A stretch of DNA of 51,121 bases from Actinomycetota bacterium (GTDB lineage: Bacteria; Actinomycetota; Thermoleophilia; Gaiellales; Gaiellaceae), in assembly GCA_013816245.1 (NCBI GenBank), contig JACDEU010000015.1, positions 1 through 51,121 on the forward strand. The letters are read 5' to 3'. Positions 24,196 to 32,350 of the stretch are shown here, one piece after another; position 1 is the stretch's first letter; each line of letters starts with the position of its first letter. Below the pieces are notes generated by a model. The model was not told the DNA's origin, did not search any database, and saw only the letters and a program-made list of their open reading frames with translations. The position numbers and the translations under genes were made by a program.

Positions 24196-25893
24196 CTAGC
24201 TGCAGGCGCGTACGGTGCGGTCGAGCGTCACGAGCCGGTCGAAGGCCACGCTCACGCGTACACGGATGACGGAGCGCTTCCTCACGACGAGCCGTGCCCG
24301 GAACGGCGCGCGGTTGTCCGTCAGCACTCGCCGGCCGTTGACGAGGAACAGCGCGGACTGCACGCCGGGACCTGAGGCCGTGGCCGTGACGATTCCGCAT
24401 CGACCGCGACGCGCGGTGGTGAATAGCACGGCCGGCCGCGCCCGGCAGCTTGCGCCAGAACAGGAAACGAGCGCATGCAGACGCGTCGCGAGCGACGCCT
24501 TCAGCGCGTCGTAGGCGGGGTTGGCGTGCTCGCTCTGCAGCTCGCCGGGATCCTTGCGTAGGTCGTAGAGCTCGCGGTCGCCGGTTGCGTACTCCGCGTA
24601 CTTGTAGTGCAGCGTCCTAATCCCGTCGAAGTGGCCGGCGCCCGGTGAGTTGTCAAGCAGCAGGTCGCGGCCGATCTCCTTGCCTGGCTCACGCCAGAAC
24701 GGCAGGAGCGAAACGCCGTCTTCCGTACGGCCGGACTTGACATTCGCAGCGGCGAGGATCGTCTCGGCGTCGTCGATGTTCATCGTCAGCTGGCTGCGAT
24801 GGACCCCCTGGGGCAGCGACTTGTTACCCGTCCAGCGCATCAGGAGCGGCAGGTGGATCGACGGCTCGTACCAGAGCACCTTTCCGTTCGCAACGCGGTG
24901 CTCTCCATGGAAGAAGCCGTTGTCGGACGTGAAGAGGATCAGTGTGTTGTCGAGCTCGCCGGTCTGCCGAAGCGTCTCGACCATCGACGAGATCGCTTCG
25001 TCCACCGACATCAGGGTCTCTCGGCGCTGCTGCCAGTTCTCCTGGATCGCAGCGATGCGGCTGGCGTTCAACAGGGGCCGGCGCCTGATCACCTGCGGCT
25101 TGTCGGAGACGTCGGCCTCGTTGAAGTTCGGAGGCTGTGGCAGCGGTGTCCCCTTCAACGCGTCGTGGTGGCGCGGCGCCGGAACCGGTGTGCCGAGCTG
25201 GGGCGGATCATCCGGTTCTCGTGGCGTGCCGGAGTGGTTCCCAAGGAATGCCACCCACAGGAAGAACGGCCCCTGCGTAGCACGGCGCTTGATGATCTCG
25301 TTTGCCTTGTCCCGGTAGACGTCGGTCTGGTAGCACGACGGCTGCGGCGTGGCGCAGAACGTGTGGAGCGTCCCGCCCTCGTTGAGCGTGTAGTTGTAGT
25401 AGCGGTAGGTGGTCGGGTCGACGGACCCGTGCCATTCGCTCCAGCCCGGTGGGACCTCCGTCGGGTTCTGGCGGCCGTAGCCGTTCAGGAACTTGCCGAG
25501 GTGCGCCGTGTAATACCCACCGCGCTGCAGCCAGACCGCGAGCGTGTTCGACTTGTCGAGCGCCTGGTAGCCTCCCTGCGGGGGCGCGTTTCCACGCACG
25601 CCGTTGTTGTGCGAGTACTGACCCGTAAGGAACGTCGCTCGCGACGGGCAGCAGAGCGAGAACGAGTCGAAGTTGTTGTCGAACGTCACGCCCTGTTCGC
25701 CGATCAGGCGCCGTACGTTCGGAAGCACAGCCATTTCCTCGAGTGTCTGGTCGTCCGTCTCCAGGACGAGGACATTCGGGCGCTGTGGAGCTGCGGCCGC
25801 CTGTGCCGTGCTTCCATGGTGCTGGGCACCAACGGTGATTCCTGCGGCGAGCGCCAACGACGCCGCGATCGCGAGTCCTAGACTGCGTGTCAT
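24196..25893 (-). CDS. Secreted type I sulfatase
   Basis: Exported alkaline-phosphatase-superfamily sulfatase of 565 residues. A signal peptide (LGLAIAASLALAAGITVGA) precedes the metal motif VLVLETDDQT (~res 41-50). Cys81 in LCCPSRATFLTG fits the C-x-P-S-R signature and should be converted to formylglycine. Further metal/sulfate residues lie in LFTSDNGFFHGEHR (~res 310). The last ~75 residues add an Ig-like cap (ALFLVNGRRVLTDNRAPFRA) absent from minimal sulfatases. GGGGGG lies seven bases before the ATG at 25893. No formylglycine-generating enzyme gene is in the window. The substrate could be a sulfated polysaccharide; no carbohydrate neighbours adjoin it. Confidence 0.92.
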   Translation of the reverse strand: MTRSLGLAIAASLALAAGITVGAQHHGSTAQAAAAPQRPNVLVLETDDQTLEEMAVLPNVRRLIGEQGVTFDNNFDSFSLCCPSRATFLTGQYSHNNGVRGNAPPQGGYQALDKSNTLAVWLQRGGYYTAHLGKFLNGYGRQNPTEVPPGWSEWHGSVDPTTYRYYNYTLNEGGTLHTFCATPQPSCYQTDVYRDKANEIIKRRATQGPFFLWVAFLGNHSGTPREPDDPPQLGTPVPAPRHHDALKGTPLPQPPNFNEADVSDKPQVIRRRPLLNASRIAAIQENWQQRRETLMSVDEAISSMVETLRQTGELDNTLILFTSDNGFFHGEHRVANGKVLWYEPSIHLPLLMRWTGNKSLPQGVHRSQLTMNIDDAETILAAANVKSGRTEDGVSLLPFWREPGKEIGRDLLLDNSPGAGHFDGIRTLHYKYAEYATGDRELYDLRKDPGELQSEHANPAYDALKASLATRLHALVSCSGASCRARPAVLFTTARRGRCGIVTATASGPGVQSALFLVNGRRVLTDNRAPFRARLVVRKRSVIRVRVSVAFDRLVTLDRTVRACS

Positions 25894-26039
25894 CGCATTC
25901 CCCCCTGTTGCGAAACCAGTGCTCTCGTTATTGCCGCTACGTGTGTGCGAGCGGTATCGCTCCCGCAAGGATTTCGTTAACGGCGCTCGCTCGCGACGCC
26001 GACCAGAGGAGGCCGTGGCGGCTTTGCCGGCGCGGCCGT

Positions 26040-27308
26040 TTAAGCGGCGAATTGCTCTTCGGCCGGTCGCTCCTGGACGAGCACCACGCTGCGGGAGCGA
26101 AACCAGACGAAGAACGAGACCGACAGCCCCGCTATCCCGGCGACGGTGAACGCGAGCTCGGTCCCGCCGATCGCTGCGAGCCAGCCCGAGAGGATCCCGC
26201 CGAGAGTACCGGTGCCGGCGAAGGCGAAGAAGTAGATGCCGATCAGCCGGCCGCGCAGGTGGTCTGGTGAGGCGAGCTGGATGAGCGAGTTCGAGTTCGA
26301 CGACCAGGTCGTGAAGCAGATCCCTCCGACGAAGAGAAGCAGTGCGACGACGACCGTGGAGCGCATGGGTGCGATCAGGAGCTCGCAGAGAGCAAAGCCG
26401 CCGCTGCCGATCGCGGTCGTTCCCACGGTGGCGCGGCTCACGTGCGCGGACACGAGCGCACCGATCAGCGCGCCGACGCCGAAGACTGCGGACAGAACAC
26501 CGAACGTCTGCGGGCCGGCGTGCAGCGTGTGCTTCGCGAGCACCGGCAGCAAGACGTTGAAGTTGAGGCAGAAGGTGCTCATTACGAAGACGAGGACGAG
26601 CATCAGCGCGATCTGCTCCTCGTGGCGTGCATAGGAGATCCCTTCCTTTAGGCCCGTGAGGAGTGTGCGGGGTCGCTCGCGGCGTTCCACCGCGTGGAAT
26701 TCCGACGGGCGCATCAAGAGCAGCCCGGCGATGACAGCGACGTAGCTCGCGGCGTTGAGCGCGAAGCAGATACCCGTGCCGGTGGTGGCGATCAGGACGC
26801 CTGCCAGTGCTGGGCCGAAGATGCGCGCGCCGTTGAAGAGCCCCGAGTTGAGGCTGATCGCGTTCGGCAGCTCGGCTGGCCCCACCATCCGGTAGGTCAG
26901 GGACTGCCGCGAGGGAGCGTCGAGCACCTGGACGAGCCCCATCAGCGCAGCGATGACGTAGACGTGCCACGGCTGCACGACCCCTGTGAGCGCGACGACC
27001 GCGATCGTCGAGGCGAGCACCATCTGCGTCACCTGCGTCCCGATCACCGTCCGCCACGAGTCCAGCCGGTCGACGATGACTCCCGCGACGAGGCTGAAGA
27101 GCGTGAACGGCATGAACTGGCAGAGCGCCAAAATCCCGACCGCGACCGGGGAATGCGTCAGCGAGAGGATCAGCCACGCTTGCGCGACGCGCTGCATCCA
27201 GGTTCCCGTGTTGGAGATGACCTGGCCGGCGAAGAAGAGGCGGTAGTTGCGGTGCTTGCGAACGCTCGAGAAGGTGCGGGCGCCTGCCCGGAGGATGGCT
27301 GCGGTCAA
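26040..27308 (-). CDS. MFS transporter, EntS/MFS_3 type
   Basis: Major-facilitator protein of 422 residues with about twelve hydrophobic helices. The N-terminus RNYRLFFAGQVISNTGTWMQ is diagnostic of the EntS-like (MFS_3) exporters of siderophores and drugs. Also visible are QVLDAPSRQSLTYRMVGPAE (~res 135) and DHLRGRLIGIYFFAFAGTG (~res 347). The TTG start at 27308 overlaps the TGA of the MarR gene (TTGA), so the exporter is translationally coupled to its likely regulator. A longer reading would add ~33 residues lying inside the marR-like gene. The cargo is unknown. Confidence 0.9.
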   Translation of the reverse strand: MTAAILRAGARTFSSVRKHRNYRLFFAGQVISNTGTWMQRVAQAWLILSLTHSPVAVGILALCQFMPFTLFSLVAGVIVDRLDSWRTVIGTQVTQMVLASTIAVVALTGVVQPWHVYVIAALMGLVQVLDAPSRQSLTYRMVGPAELPNAISLNSGLFNGARIFGPALAGVLIATTGTGICFALNAASYVAVIAGLLLMRPSEFHAVERRERPRTLLTGLKEGISYARHEEQIALMLVLVFVMSTFCLNFNVLLPVLAKHTLHAGPQTFGVLSAVFGVGALIGALVSAHVSRATVGTTAIGSGGFALCELLIAPMRSTVVVALLLFVGGICFTTWSSNSNSLIQLASPDHLRGRLIGIYFFAFAGTGTLGGILSGWLAAIGGTELAFTVAGIAGLSVSFFVWFRSRSVVLVQERPAEEQFAA

Positions 27309-27748
27309 GCTTCGTCTCCAGCGAAGAGGTGGGTGAGCGGCCCGATCGCCGCGTCGATCGCCTCGAGCTCGTCCGGGTCGAGCGCGCGCAGTCGCGCCGA
27401 CAGCCACGCCGTGCGCTTCGACTTCACCGAGCGCAGCACCTTGTGGCCTGCTGCGGTCAGCGTCAGCCCGACACGGCGCTGATCGCCCTCGACGGGTGCG
27501 CGGCCGACGAGTCCCGCTTCCTCGAGCCGGGCGACGAACTTCGACATCCCGGGGACCGACATTCGCTCGAGAGCGGCGAGCTCTCGCACCCCGATTCCGG
27601 GGTGGAACTTGATTTGGACGAGGAGGGAAACCTGCCCACCGGTGACTCCGAGGGAGTGGATCTCACGCCGGAGCTGCCGGTTCAAGTGGAGCAGGACCGG
27701 GCGAAGGCGGTTCGCGAGGACTGTTGGATCGGCGGCGACGGCAGGCAT
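27305..27748 (-). CDS. MarR-family transcriptional regulator
   Basis: Winged-helix repressor of 147 residues. The first helices are LANRLRPVLLHLNRQLRREI, the recognition region is GIGVRELAALERMSVPGMSK (~res 52), and the wing is RAPVEGDQRRVGLTLTAAGH. The ATG at 27748 gives the usual family length and leaves the AT-rich palindrome at 27752-27769 just upstream; a GTG at 27820 would bury that palindrome in coding sequence and add 24 atypical residues. Together with the coupled MFS gene this is a standard ligand-released repressor/efflux pair, presumably autoregulated. Confidence 0.9.
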   Translation of the reverse strand: MPAVAADPTVLANRLRPVLLHLNRQLRREIHSLGVTGGQVSLLVQIKFHPGIGVRELAALERMSVPGMSKFVARLEEAGLVGRAPVEGDQRRVGLTLTAAGHKVLRSVKSKRTAWLSARLRALDPDELEAIDAAIGPLTHLFAGDEA

Positions 27749-27751
27749 TTC

Positions 27752-27769
27752 GTTAACTAGGTTAACTAA
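27752..27769. promoter_or_regulatory. Probable MarR operator
   Basis: AT-rich island in GC-rich DNA: GTTAAC-TAG-GTTAAC, followed by TAA. On the minus strand this is two TAGTTAAC octamers separated by one C, also palindromic overall. It abuts the MarR start codon (3 bp away), so repressor bound here would block transcription of the marR-MFS operon and could affect the divergent AAA+ gene at 27822. Confidence 0.65.
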
Positions 27770-27821
27770 TCGGGCGGTTCTGCCGTCGGCTTTAGGCGTA
27801 ATCCTTCGTTTGGTGGGCACA

Positions 27822-28847
27822 ATGGCTGCCGTGGCGCGAAACCCACTCGAGGATGTGGCCCGGGGTCTGAAGGTGCTCGGTGAGCGGCTGTCCCAGACGA
27901 CGGGCGGCAGCGATCCGGCGGAATGGATCTCGGATCAACTCAGGCGGCCCGAGCCTGCCCGGACGCTGCCCGAGCTCCAGGCCGAGCTCGACTCTCTCGT
28001 CGGGCTCGAGACCGTGAAGGAGCAGGTGCGGGCGCTCGTCGCCTTCCTCCAGGTGCAGGCGGAGCGCCAGCGGCACGGCCTGCCCGAGGTTGCGACGTCG
28101 CAGCATCTCGTCTTCCTCGGGAATCCCGGAACCGGAAAGACGACGGTTGCCCGGCTGCTGGCGGAGATGTACCGCGCGATGGGACTGCTGAGCCGCGGCC
28201 ATCTCGTCGAAGTCGACCGGGCCGGGCTCGTCGGGCAGTACGTCGGCATGACGGCGATCAAGACCGACCGGGTGATCCGCCGCGCGCTCGACGGCGTCTT
28301 GTTCATCGACGAGGCATACGCATTGGCCCCGGGTGACGAACGCCAGGACTTCGGACCGGAGGCGGTCGAGACGCTGCTGAAGCGGATGGAGGACTACCGG
28401 CACCGCCTCGTCGTGATCGTCGCCGGCTATCCGCGGCTGATGCATCGCTTCCTGCAGTCGAACCCCGGTCTGCGCTCACGTTTCTCGCGCGAGATCACGT
28501 TTCCCGACTACTCGACAGACGATCTGGTGAAGATCACGCGGAAGCTCGGCGCGGACTACGAGTATTCGCTCGACGAGGACGCCGTGGAGGCGCTGCGTCA
28601 GATCCTTGGCGGAGCCGCACGCGGCGAAGGGTTCGGGAACGCGCGCTTCGCGCGCACGCTGTTCGAGCAGGCGCTGAACGCACAGGCGCTTCGCCTTGCA
28701 GGTGTGCAGGGCGCCGAGCTCGGCGATCTAGAACGGTCGGAGCTGATGACCCTTCGGGGCGACGACTTCCGTGCCGCGGCAAGAGCGCTCGGCGAAGAGC
28801 CCGCGGGCGACGACCCGCGGGCAGGTTTCTGGCGTCGCCGGCGCTAG
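27822..28847 (+). CDS. CbxX/CfxQ-type AAA+ ATPase
   Basis: AAA+ ATPase of 341 residues, close to CbxX/CfxQ (Rubisco activase-like), SpoVK and EccA C-terminal ATPases. An N-terminal helical lead with LDSLVGLETVKEQVRALVAF precedes Walker A FLGNPGTGKTTVARLL (~res 100), the pore-loop region AGLVGQYVGMTAIKTD (~res 138), Walker B GVLFIDEAYAL (~res 162) and the arginine-finger block NPGLRSRFSREITFPDY (~res 217). No Rubisco, type VII secretion or sporulation gene is nearby, so the remodelled client is unknown. The ATG at 27822 is just beyond the MarR promoter region. Its TAG stop shares CTAG with the small gene on the minus strand. Confidence 0.9.
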   Translation: MAAVARNPLEDVARGLKVLGERLSQTTGGSDPAEWISDQLRRPEPARTLPELQAELDSLVGLETVKEQVRALVAFLQVQAERQRHGLPEVATSQHLVFLGNPGTGKTTVARLLAEMYRAMGLLSRGHLVEVDRAGLVGQYVGMTAIKTDRVIRRALDGVLFIDEAYALAPGDERQDFGPEAVETLLKRMEDYRHRLVVIVAGYPRLMHRFLQSNPGLRSRFSREITFPDYSTDDLVKITRKLGADYEYSLDEDAVEALRQILGGAARGEGFGNARFARTLFEQALNAQALRLAGVQGAELGDLERSELMTLRGDDFRAAARALGEEPAGDDPRAGFWRRRR

Positions 28848-28963
28848 CGCGCCAACACGGGTCCTGGTTTGCTGTGCCCGCCCGCGTTTCCGACCTCACC
28901 GGAAGCGAGCGCCGCCAGCACCAGGACGAGCCACGCGACGAGACAAAGAAAGACCAGCCGCAT
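28844..28963 (-). CDS. 39-residue membrane peptide
   Basis: Small gene with one hydrophobic helix at the N-terminus (LVFLCLVAWLVLVLAALA) and a short polar tail ending GPVLAR. The ATG at 28963 has AAGGA four bases upstream (AGAAGGATCATG), strong evidence for translation. It is 61 bp downstream of the GH38 gene on the same strand and would be the last gene of the carbohydrate-uptake operon. Its TAG stop overlaps that of the AAA+ gene in CTAG, as at other convergent pairs here. The family is not recognised; it could be a membrane peptide or an inefficient signal peptide. Confidence 0.65.
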   Translation of the reverse strand: MRLVFLCLVAWLVLVLAALASGEVGNAGGHSKPGPVLAR

Positions 28964-29024
28964 GATCCTTCTGACGTCCGCGGCTGCTCGCAGTCTGCGT
29001 GCGGCGTGTTAAGCCGTTACCGGT

Positions 29025-31463
29025 TCAAAGGGGGGCGGTCCGAATCTCCCAGGGACGGAGCTCGAGCTCCTCGCCGGCGAAGCGGACGGTCTGCGGATCG
29101 GGCCCCTGGTTGACGATCCTTGCCCGGCCGAGCTGGAGCGCGGTCAAGACGACGGCGGTGCTTCCTTCGAGAGTCGGGCCCGCGTGTGAGCTCAGCTCTC
29201 CTGCCGGCCCGTGTCCGGGTGCGGTCAGGAACGGATTGCGGTAGGCCTCGGCGTGTTCGAGGATCGAGTCGGAGCTCGCGCAGTACGCGAACGAGAAGGA
29301 ACGCGGTCCCCGTAGCTGCGCTGCCGGGACCGGGATCTCCGGCCCGGCGGGCTCCTCGCGCGACGGGTTCACGTTGAGGCTGATGTAGCCGATCGATCGC
29401 AGCGCAGTGAGCGCGAGCTCGTCTCCGACCACCTCGTACTCGGTGACATGGTCGAGGAGGAGCGCGATCCCTCCCGTCGTGACGAAACCGGAAGCCGGAA
29501 ACGTCGGGATCGCGACCTCGCCGTGGCCGCCTTCCACCTCGAGGCTTCGTTCGACCACCGCGTACTGACCCTCGGCCTGCGAGCTCCGTGCCGGCTCACG
29601 TAGCGGAACGTGAATGCGCACGCGCTGGTTGTCGCAGGGATTGTCAAGCTCGACGCGGATGCGGACGAACGGCTCGCCGGCGCGTTTTTCGAAACGCGTC
29701 CGTGTTACTACGGTCCGGTCGTCCCAGACGTAGGTGCGGTGCAGCACGTCGACCTTGCGGAGCGGCCCGTCCTCGACGCTCTCGAGCAGTTCGTCGGTCG
29801 GCACGTCGACGAGGACGTCGTTTGCAGGCGGTGCGTAGTTGTAACTGTCGCCGATGTCCTTGCCGCGAACGATGCGGGTCAGGCGCGACACGTCGACGTG
29901 CGGACATGTGCCAGGGACTGTCCCTGGCACATGTCCGGGACGGACACTTGTCCAGCCGAGTGGCGGTGCCGGGACGCCTGCGACGATCGTTCGCTTCGGC
30001 TGGGCCACGACTCGCAGCGTCCACTCTCCTTCCATGGTGGCCAACGCGATCTCGCCGAGGAGCTGCTCCATGTCGAGGAACTCCGGATCCGCCTCGTCGC
30101 CGACCAGGAGGATCGCCCGGCCTTCTTCGGTCCGGATGCCGTTCACGATGCGCCCGAAGATCTCCCGACCGTGCAGGCGGCGCGCGATCGCGGCGGGCAC
30201 GTCCGCGCCGGCGAGCTTCGCCTCCCACTCGAACGGGAGCTGTCGTCGCACTTCCTGTGTGGGTAGGCGCGTTCCGTTCGGAAGCTCCAGCTCGACTGCC
30301 TCCCATTCGTCCGGGACGACCACGTCGAGCTCCACGAGGTTAGAGCGCTCGCGCGGCGAGGGATTCACGATCGCGAACGCGCCCCGGGGAACTTCTGCGG
30401 CGATCCGCGCAACGGCACGCTGTGCGAGCTCGCGGCCGATGTGCTCCGCCTCTGCGTAGCGCACCAGCACCTGCGCCGAGACCTCGTCCGTGGAACAGCC
30501 GCAGATCGAGTCGTGCGCCGAGTTCTGGAACATCCGCGTCCAGGCCTCGGCAAGGAACGGCTCCGGGCGATCGGTGCCGCCGTAGAGCGACTGCAACGGC
30601 TCGGCGTAGCGCTCGAGCCACCGCTCCGCACACGCGCAGGCCGCCTTGAGGTCGATGCGCGCAGAGACCACGCCGGGAAGCAGGTTCGCGCGCGCGGCGG
30701 AACGCAGCTCGCCGCGCCAACGGAAGAGGCCGTCGGCTGCGGGGTGCGCGAGGTACTCGCCGATCGTGCCGACCTCCGCACCGTCGGGGACTCGCTCCGA
30801 AAAGTCGTGCACGAGAGGCTTGTGATCGGTTCCGACCATGCCCAGCACCGCATCCCTCCCGAACCAGGGGCGAAACCGTTCTTCGAACGGCTTGAGATCG
30901 ACGGGCCCCGGTACGTCGAAGATGTACGCCGCATTGCCGTAACCGCCCGGCAGATATTCGGTGACGACCGAGGAGCCGTCGATGCCTTCCCACACGAACC
31001 GGTGGAAGTCGACCGCGGCGGGGACGCCGCGCCAGACGACCGCTGTCTCGATTCCGGCGGCCCGGAGGATCTGCGGCATCTGCGCGACGTGCCCGAACGT
31101 GTCCGGCAGATAGCCGACGCGCAGCACGTCGCCGAGCTGCTCCGCACGACGCATTCCCGCCTCGAGATTGCGCAGTGTCGTCTCGCCGTCGACCAGGAAC
31201 TCGTCCATCAACGTCTGCCACGGACCGAGCGCGAGCCGGCCCTGTCCCACCAGCGCGCGAATCCTGGTTTCCGACTCCGGGCGGATCTCGAGGTAGTCGT
31301 CGACCGTCGCGAGCTGCCCGTCCAGCGTGAAGCTGAGCGTCTCGTCGGACTCGAGCCGGTCGAGCAGCTTGTCGACGAGCTCGACGAGCGAGATCCGGAA
31401 CGACTGGAACGGCCGGTACCACTCCCGGTCCCAGTGCGTGTGCGGGACGAGAAAGACGCTCAG
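29025..31463 (-). CDS. GH38 alpha-mannosidase-like glycosidase, CTG start
   Basis: Zinc-dependent retaining glycosidase of family GH38, 812 residues. The N-terminal zinc motif is VPHTHWDREW (His10, Asp12). The nucleophile Asp is in GYLPDTFGHVAQMPQIL (~res 115), and the second zinc His in MFQNSAHDSICGCSTDE (~res 355). The C-terminal half is beta-rich. Mannosylglycerate hydrolase and alpha-mannosidase are both in this family and cannot be separated by eye. The only start giving the zinc motif without a 180-codon overlap is CTG 31463, overlapping the permease stop (CTGA). No signal peptide is seen, so it should act in the cytosol on imported sugars. An 18-residue insert at ~504-521 is encoded by a palindromic repeat. 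Confidence 0.88.
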   Translation of the reverse strand: MSVFLVPHTHWDREWYRPFQSFRISLVELVDKLLDRLESDETLSFTLDGQLATVDDYLEIRPESETRIRALVGQGRLALGPWQTLMDEFLVDGETTLRNLEAGMRRAEQLGDVLRVGYLPDTFGHVAQMPQILRAAGIETAVVWRGVPAAVDFHRFVWEGIDGSSVVTEYLPGGYGNAAYIFDVPGPVDLKPFEERFRPWFGRDAVLGMVGTDHKPLVHDFSERVPDGAEVGTIGEYLAHPAADGLFRWRGELRSAARANLLPGVVSARIDLKAACACAERWLERYAEPLQSLYGGTDRPEPFLAEAWTRMFQNSAHDSICGCSTDEVSAQVLVRYAEAEHIGRELAQRAVARIAAEVPRGAFAIVNPSPRERSNLVELDVVVPDEWEAVELELPNGTRLPTQEVRRQLPFEWEAKLAGADVPAAIARRLHGREIFGRIVNGIRTEEGRAILLVGDEADPEFLDMEQLLGEIALATMEGEWTLRVVAQPKRTIVAGVPAPPLGWTSVRPGHVPGTVPGTCPHVDVSRLTRIVRGKDIGDSYNYAPPANDVLVDVPTDELLESVEDGPLRKVDVLHRTYVWDDRTVVTRTRFEKRAGEPFVRIRVELDNPCDNQRVRIHVPLREPARSSQAEGQYAVVERSLEVEGGHGEVAIPTFPASGFVTTGGIALLLDHVTEYEVVGDELALTALRSIGYISLNVNPSREEPAGPEIPVPAAQLRGPRSFSFAYCASSDSILEHAEAYRNPFLTAPGHGPAGELSSHAGPTLEGSTAVVLTALQLGRARIVNQGPDPQTVRFAGEELELRPWEIRTAPL
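29902..29953. repeat. Palindromic repeat, copy B, inside the GH38 gene
   Basis: Perfect 16-bp inverted repeat GGACATGTGCCAGGGA / TCCCTGGCACATGTCC with a CTG centre (29902-29936), followed by a smaller palindrome GGACACTTGTCC (29942-29953). It is read in frame by the GH38 gene as a Pro/Gly/Val-rich insert. The core matches copy A at 12891-12925. Confidence 0.75.
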
Positions 31464-32350
31464 GTCTTCACGGAGCCGGCGAGCAGGCCCTGCACGAAGT
31501 AGCGCTGCAACGAGAAGAAGACCACGAGGGGAAGGATCATCAACAGGAACGCAGCCGCCGCGAGCAGGTTGTACTCCTGACCGTACGTCGAAAGCAGGTA
31601 CGGGATCCGCACCGTCATCGGTTGCTTGGATGGATCCGAGACGAAGATCAGCGCCATCAACAGGTCGTTCCAGACCCAGAGGAACTGGAAGATCGCGAAC
31701 GATGCAAGCGCAGGTACCGACAGCGGCACGACGATCCGGCGGAAGATCGCCAGATTCGAGGCGCCGTCGATCCGCGCTGCCTCGATCAGGTCCTTCGGCA
31801 GCGTGACGAAGAAGTTCCGGAGGAGGAAGACAGCTAACGGCAGCCCGAACGCTGTGTGCGCGAGCCAGATCCCGTAGTAGTGCTGGTTCAGGTGACCGTG
31901 GCTGGCGAAAAGCTTCAGCAACGGCACGAGCGACGTTTGGATCGGGACGATCATCAGGGCGACGATGAGCAGGAAGAGCGTGTCGCGGAACGGGAACGGC
32001 ACCCATGCGAACCCGAAGGCGGCCAGTGCGCCGAGTGTCAGCGGCAGGATCGTCGCGGGCACGGTGATGATCACGCTATTCACCCAGGCGTGACCCATCC
32101 CGGTCGCCGTGATGACGGAGTCATAATTGTGGAGGGTCCAGTCCCACTGCGTGAGCGAATGCCACCAGCCACTCGAGGCGATCGCCGGCGGCTTGCGGAA
32201 TGACGTGAGCGCGAGACCGACCGTCGGCACGAGCCAGAGGACCGCAATCCCGACCAGAGCGATGTGCAGCGGCGTCCGCGTGAGGAGCCGCACAAGGCGC
32301 TCGCTGCGTGTATGCGCCCTGATCTGAACCGCCGAGTCGACGGCGGCCAT
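31460..32350 (-). CDS. Carbohydrate ABC transporter permease, MalG type
   Basis: Inner-membrane permease of 296 residues with six hydrophobic helices. The EAA motif that docks the ATPase is EAARIDGASNLAIFRRIVVP (~res 205). Family order and length match MalG-type (CUT1) sugar importers. The ATG at 32350 overlaps the stop of the first permease gene by one base (TGATG). Its own stop overlaps the CTG start of the GH38 gene. With its neighbours it imports an oligosaccharide or glycoside that the GH38 enzyme then cleaves. Confidence 0.94.
   Translation of the reverse strand: MAAVDSAVQIRAHTRSERLVRLLTRTPLHIALVGIAVLWLVPTVGLALTSFRKPPAIASSGWWHSLTQWDWTLHNYDSVITATGMGHAWVNSVIITVPATILPLTLGALAAFGFAWVPFPFRDTLFLLIVALMIVPIQTSLVPLLKLFASHGHLNQHYYGIWLAHTAFGLPLAVFLLRNFFVTLPKDLIEAARIDGASNLAIFRRIVVPLSVPALASFAIFQFLWVWNDLLMALIFVSDPSKQPMTVRIPYLLSTYGQEYNLLAAAAFLLMILPLVVFFSLQRYFVQGLLAGSVKT

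Noticed and set aside
24196-27177. A 993-codon minus-strand frame fusing the sulfatase to upstream sequence
   Set aside because: The N-terminal 425 codons read through the MFS gene in the wrong frame. The sulfatase has its own ATG at 25893, signal peptide and ribosome-binding site.
29025-32006. A 993-codon GH38 reading extending into the permease
   Set aside because: The extra ~180 residues overlap a clear MalG-type permease in another frame and have no homology-like features. CTG 31463 gives the normal GH38 start.
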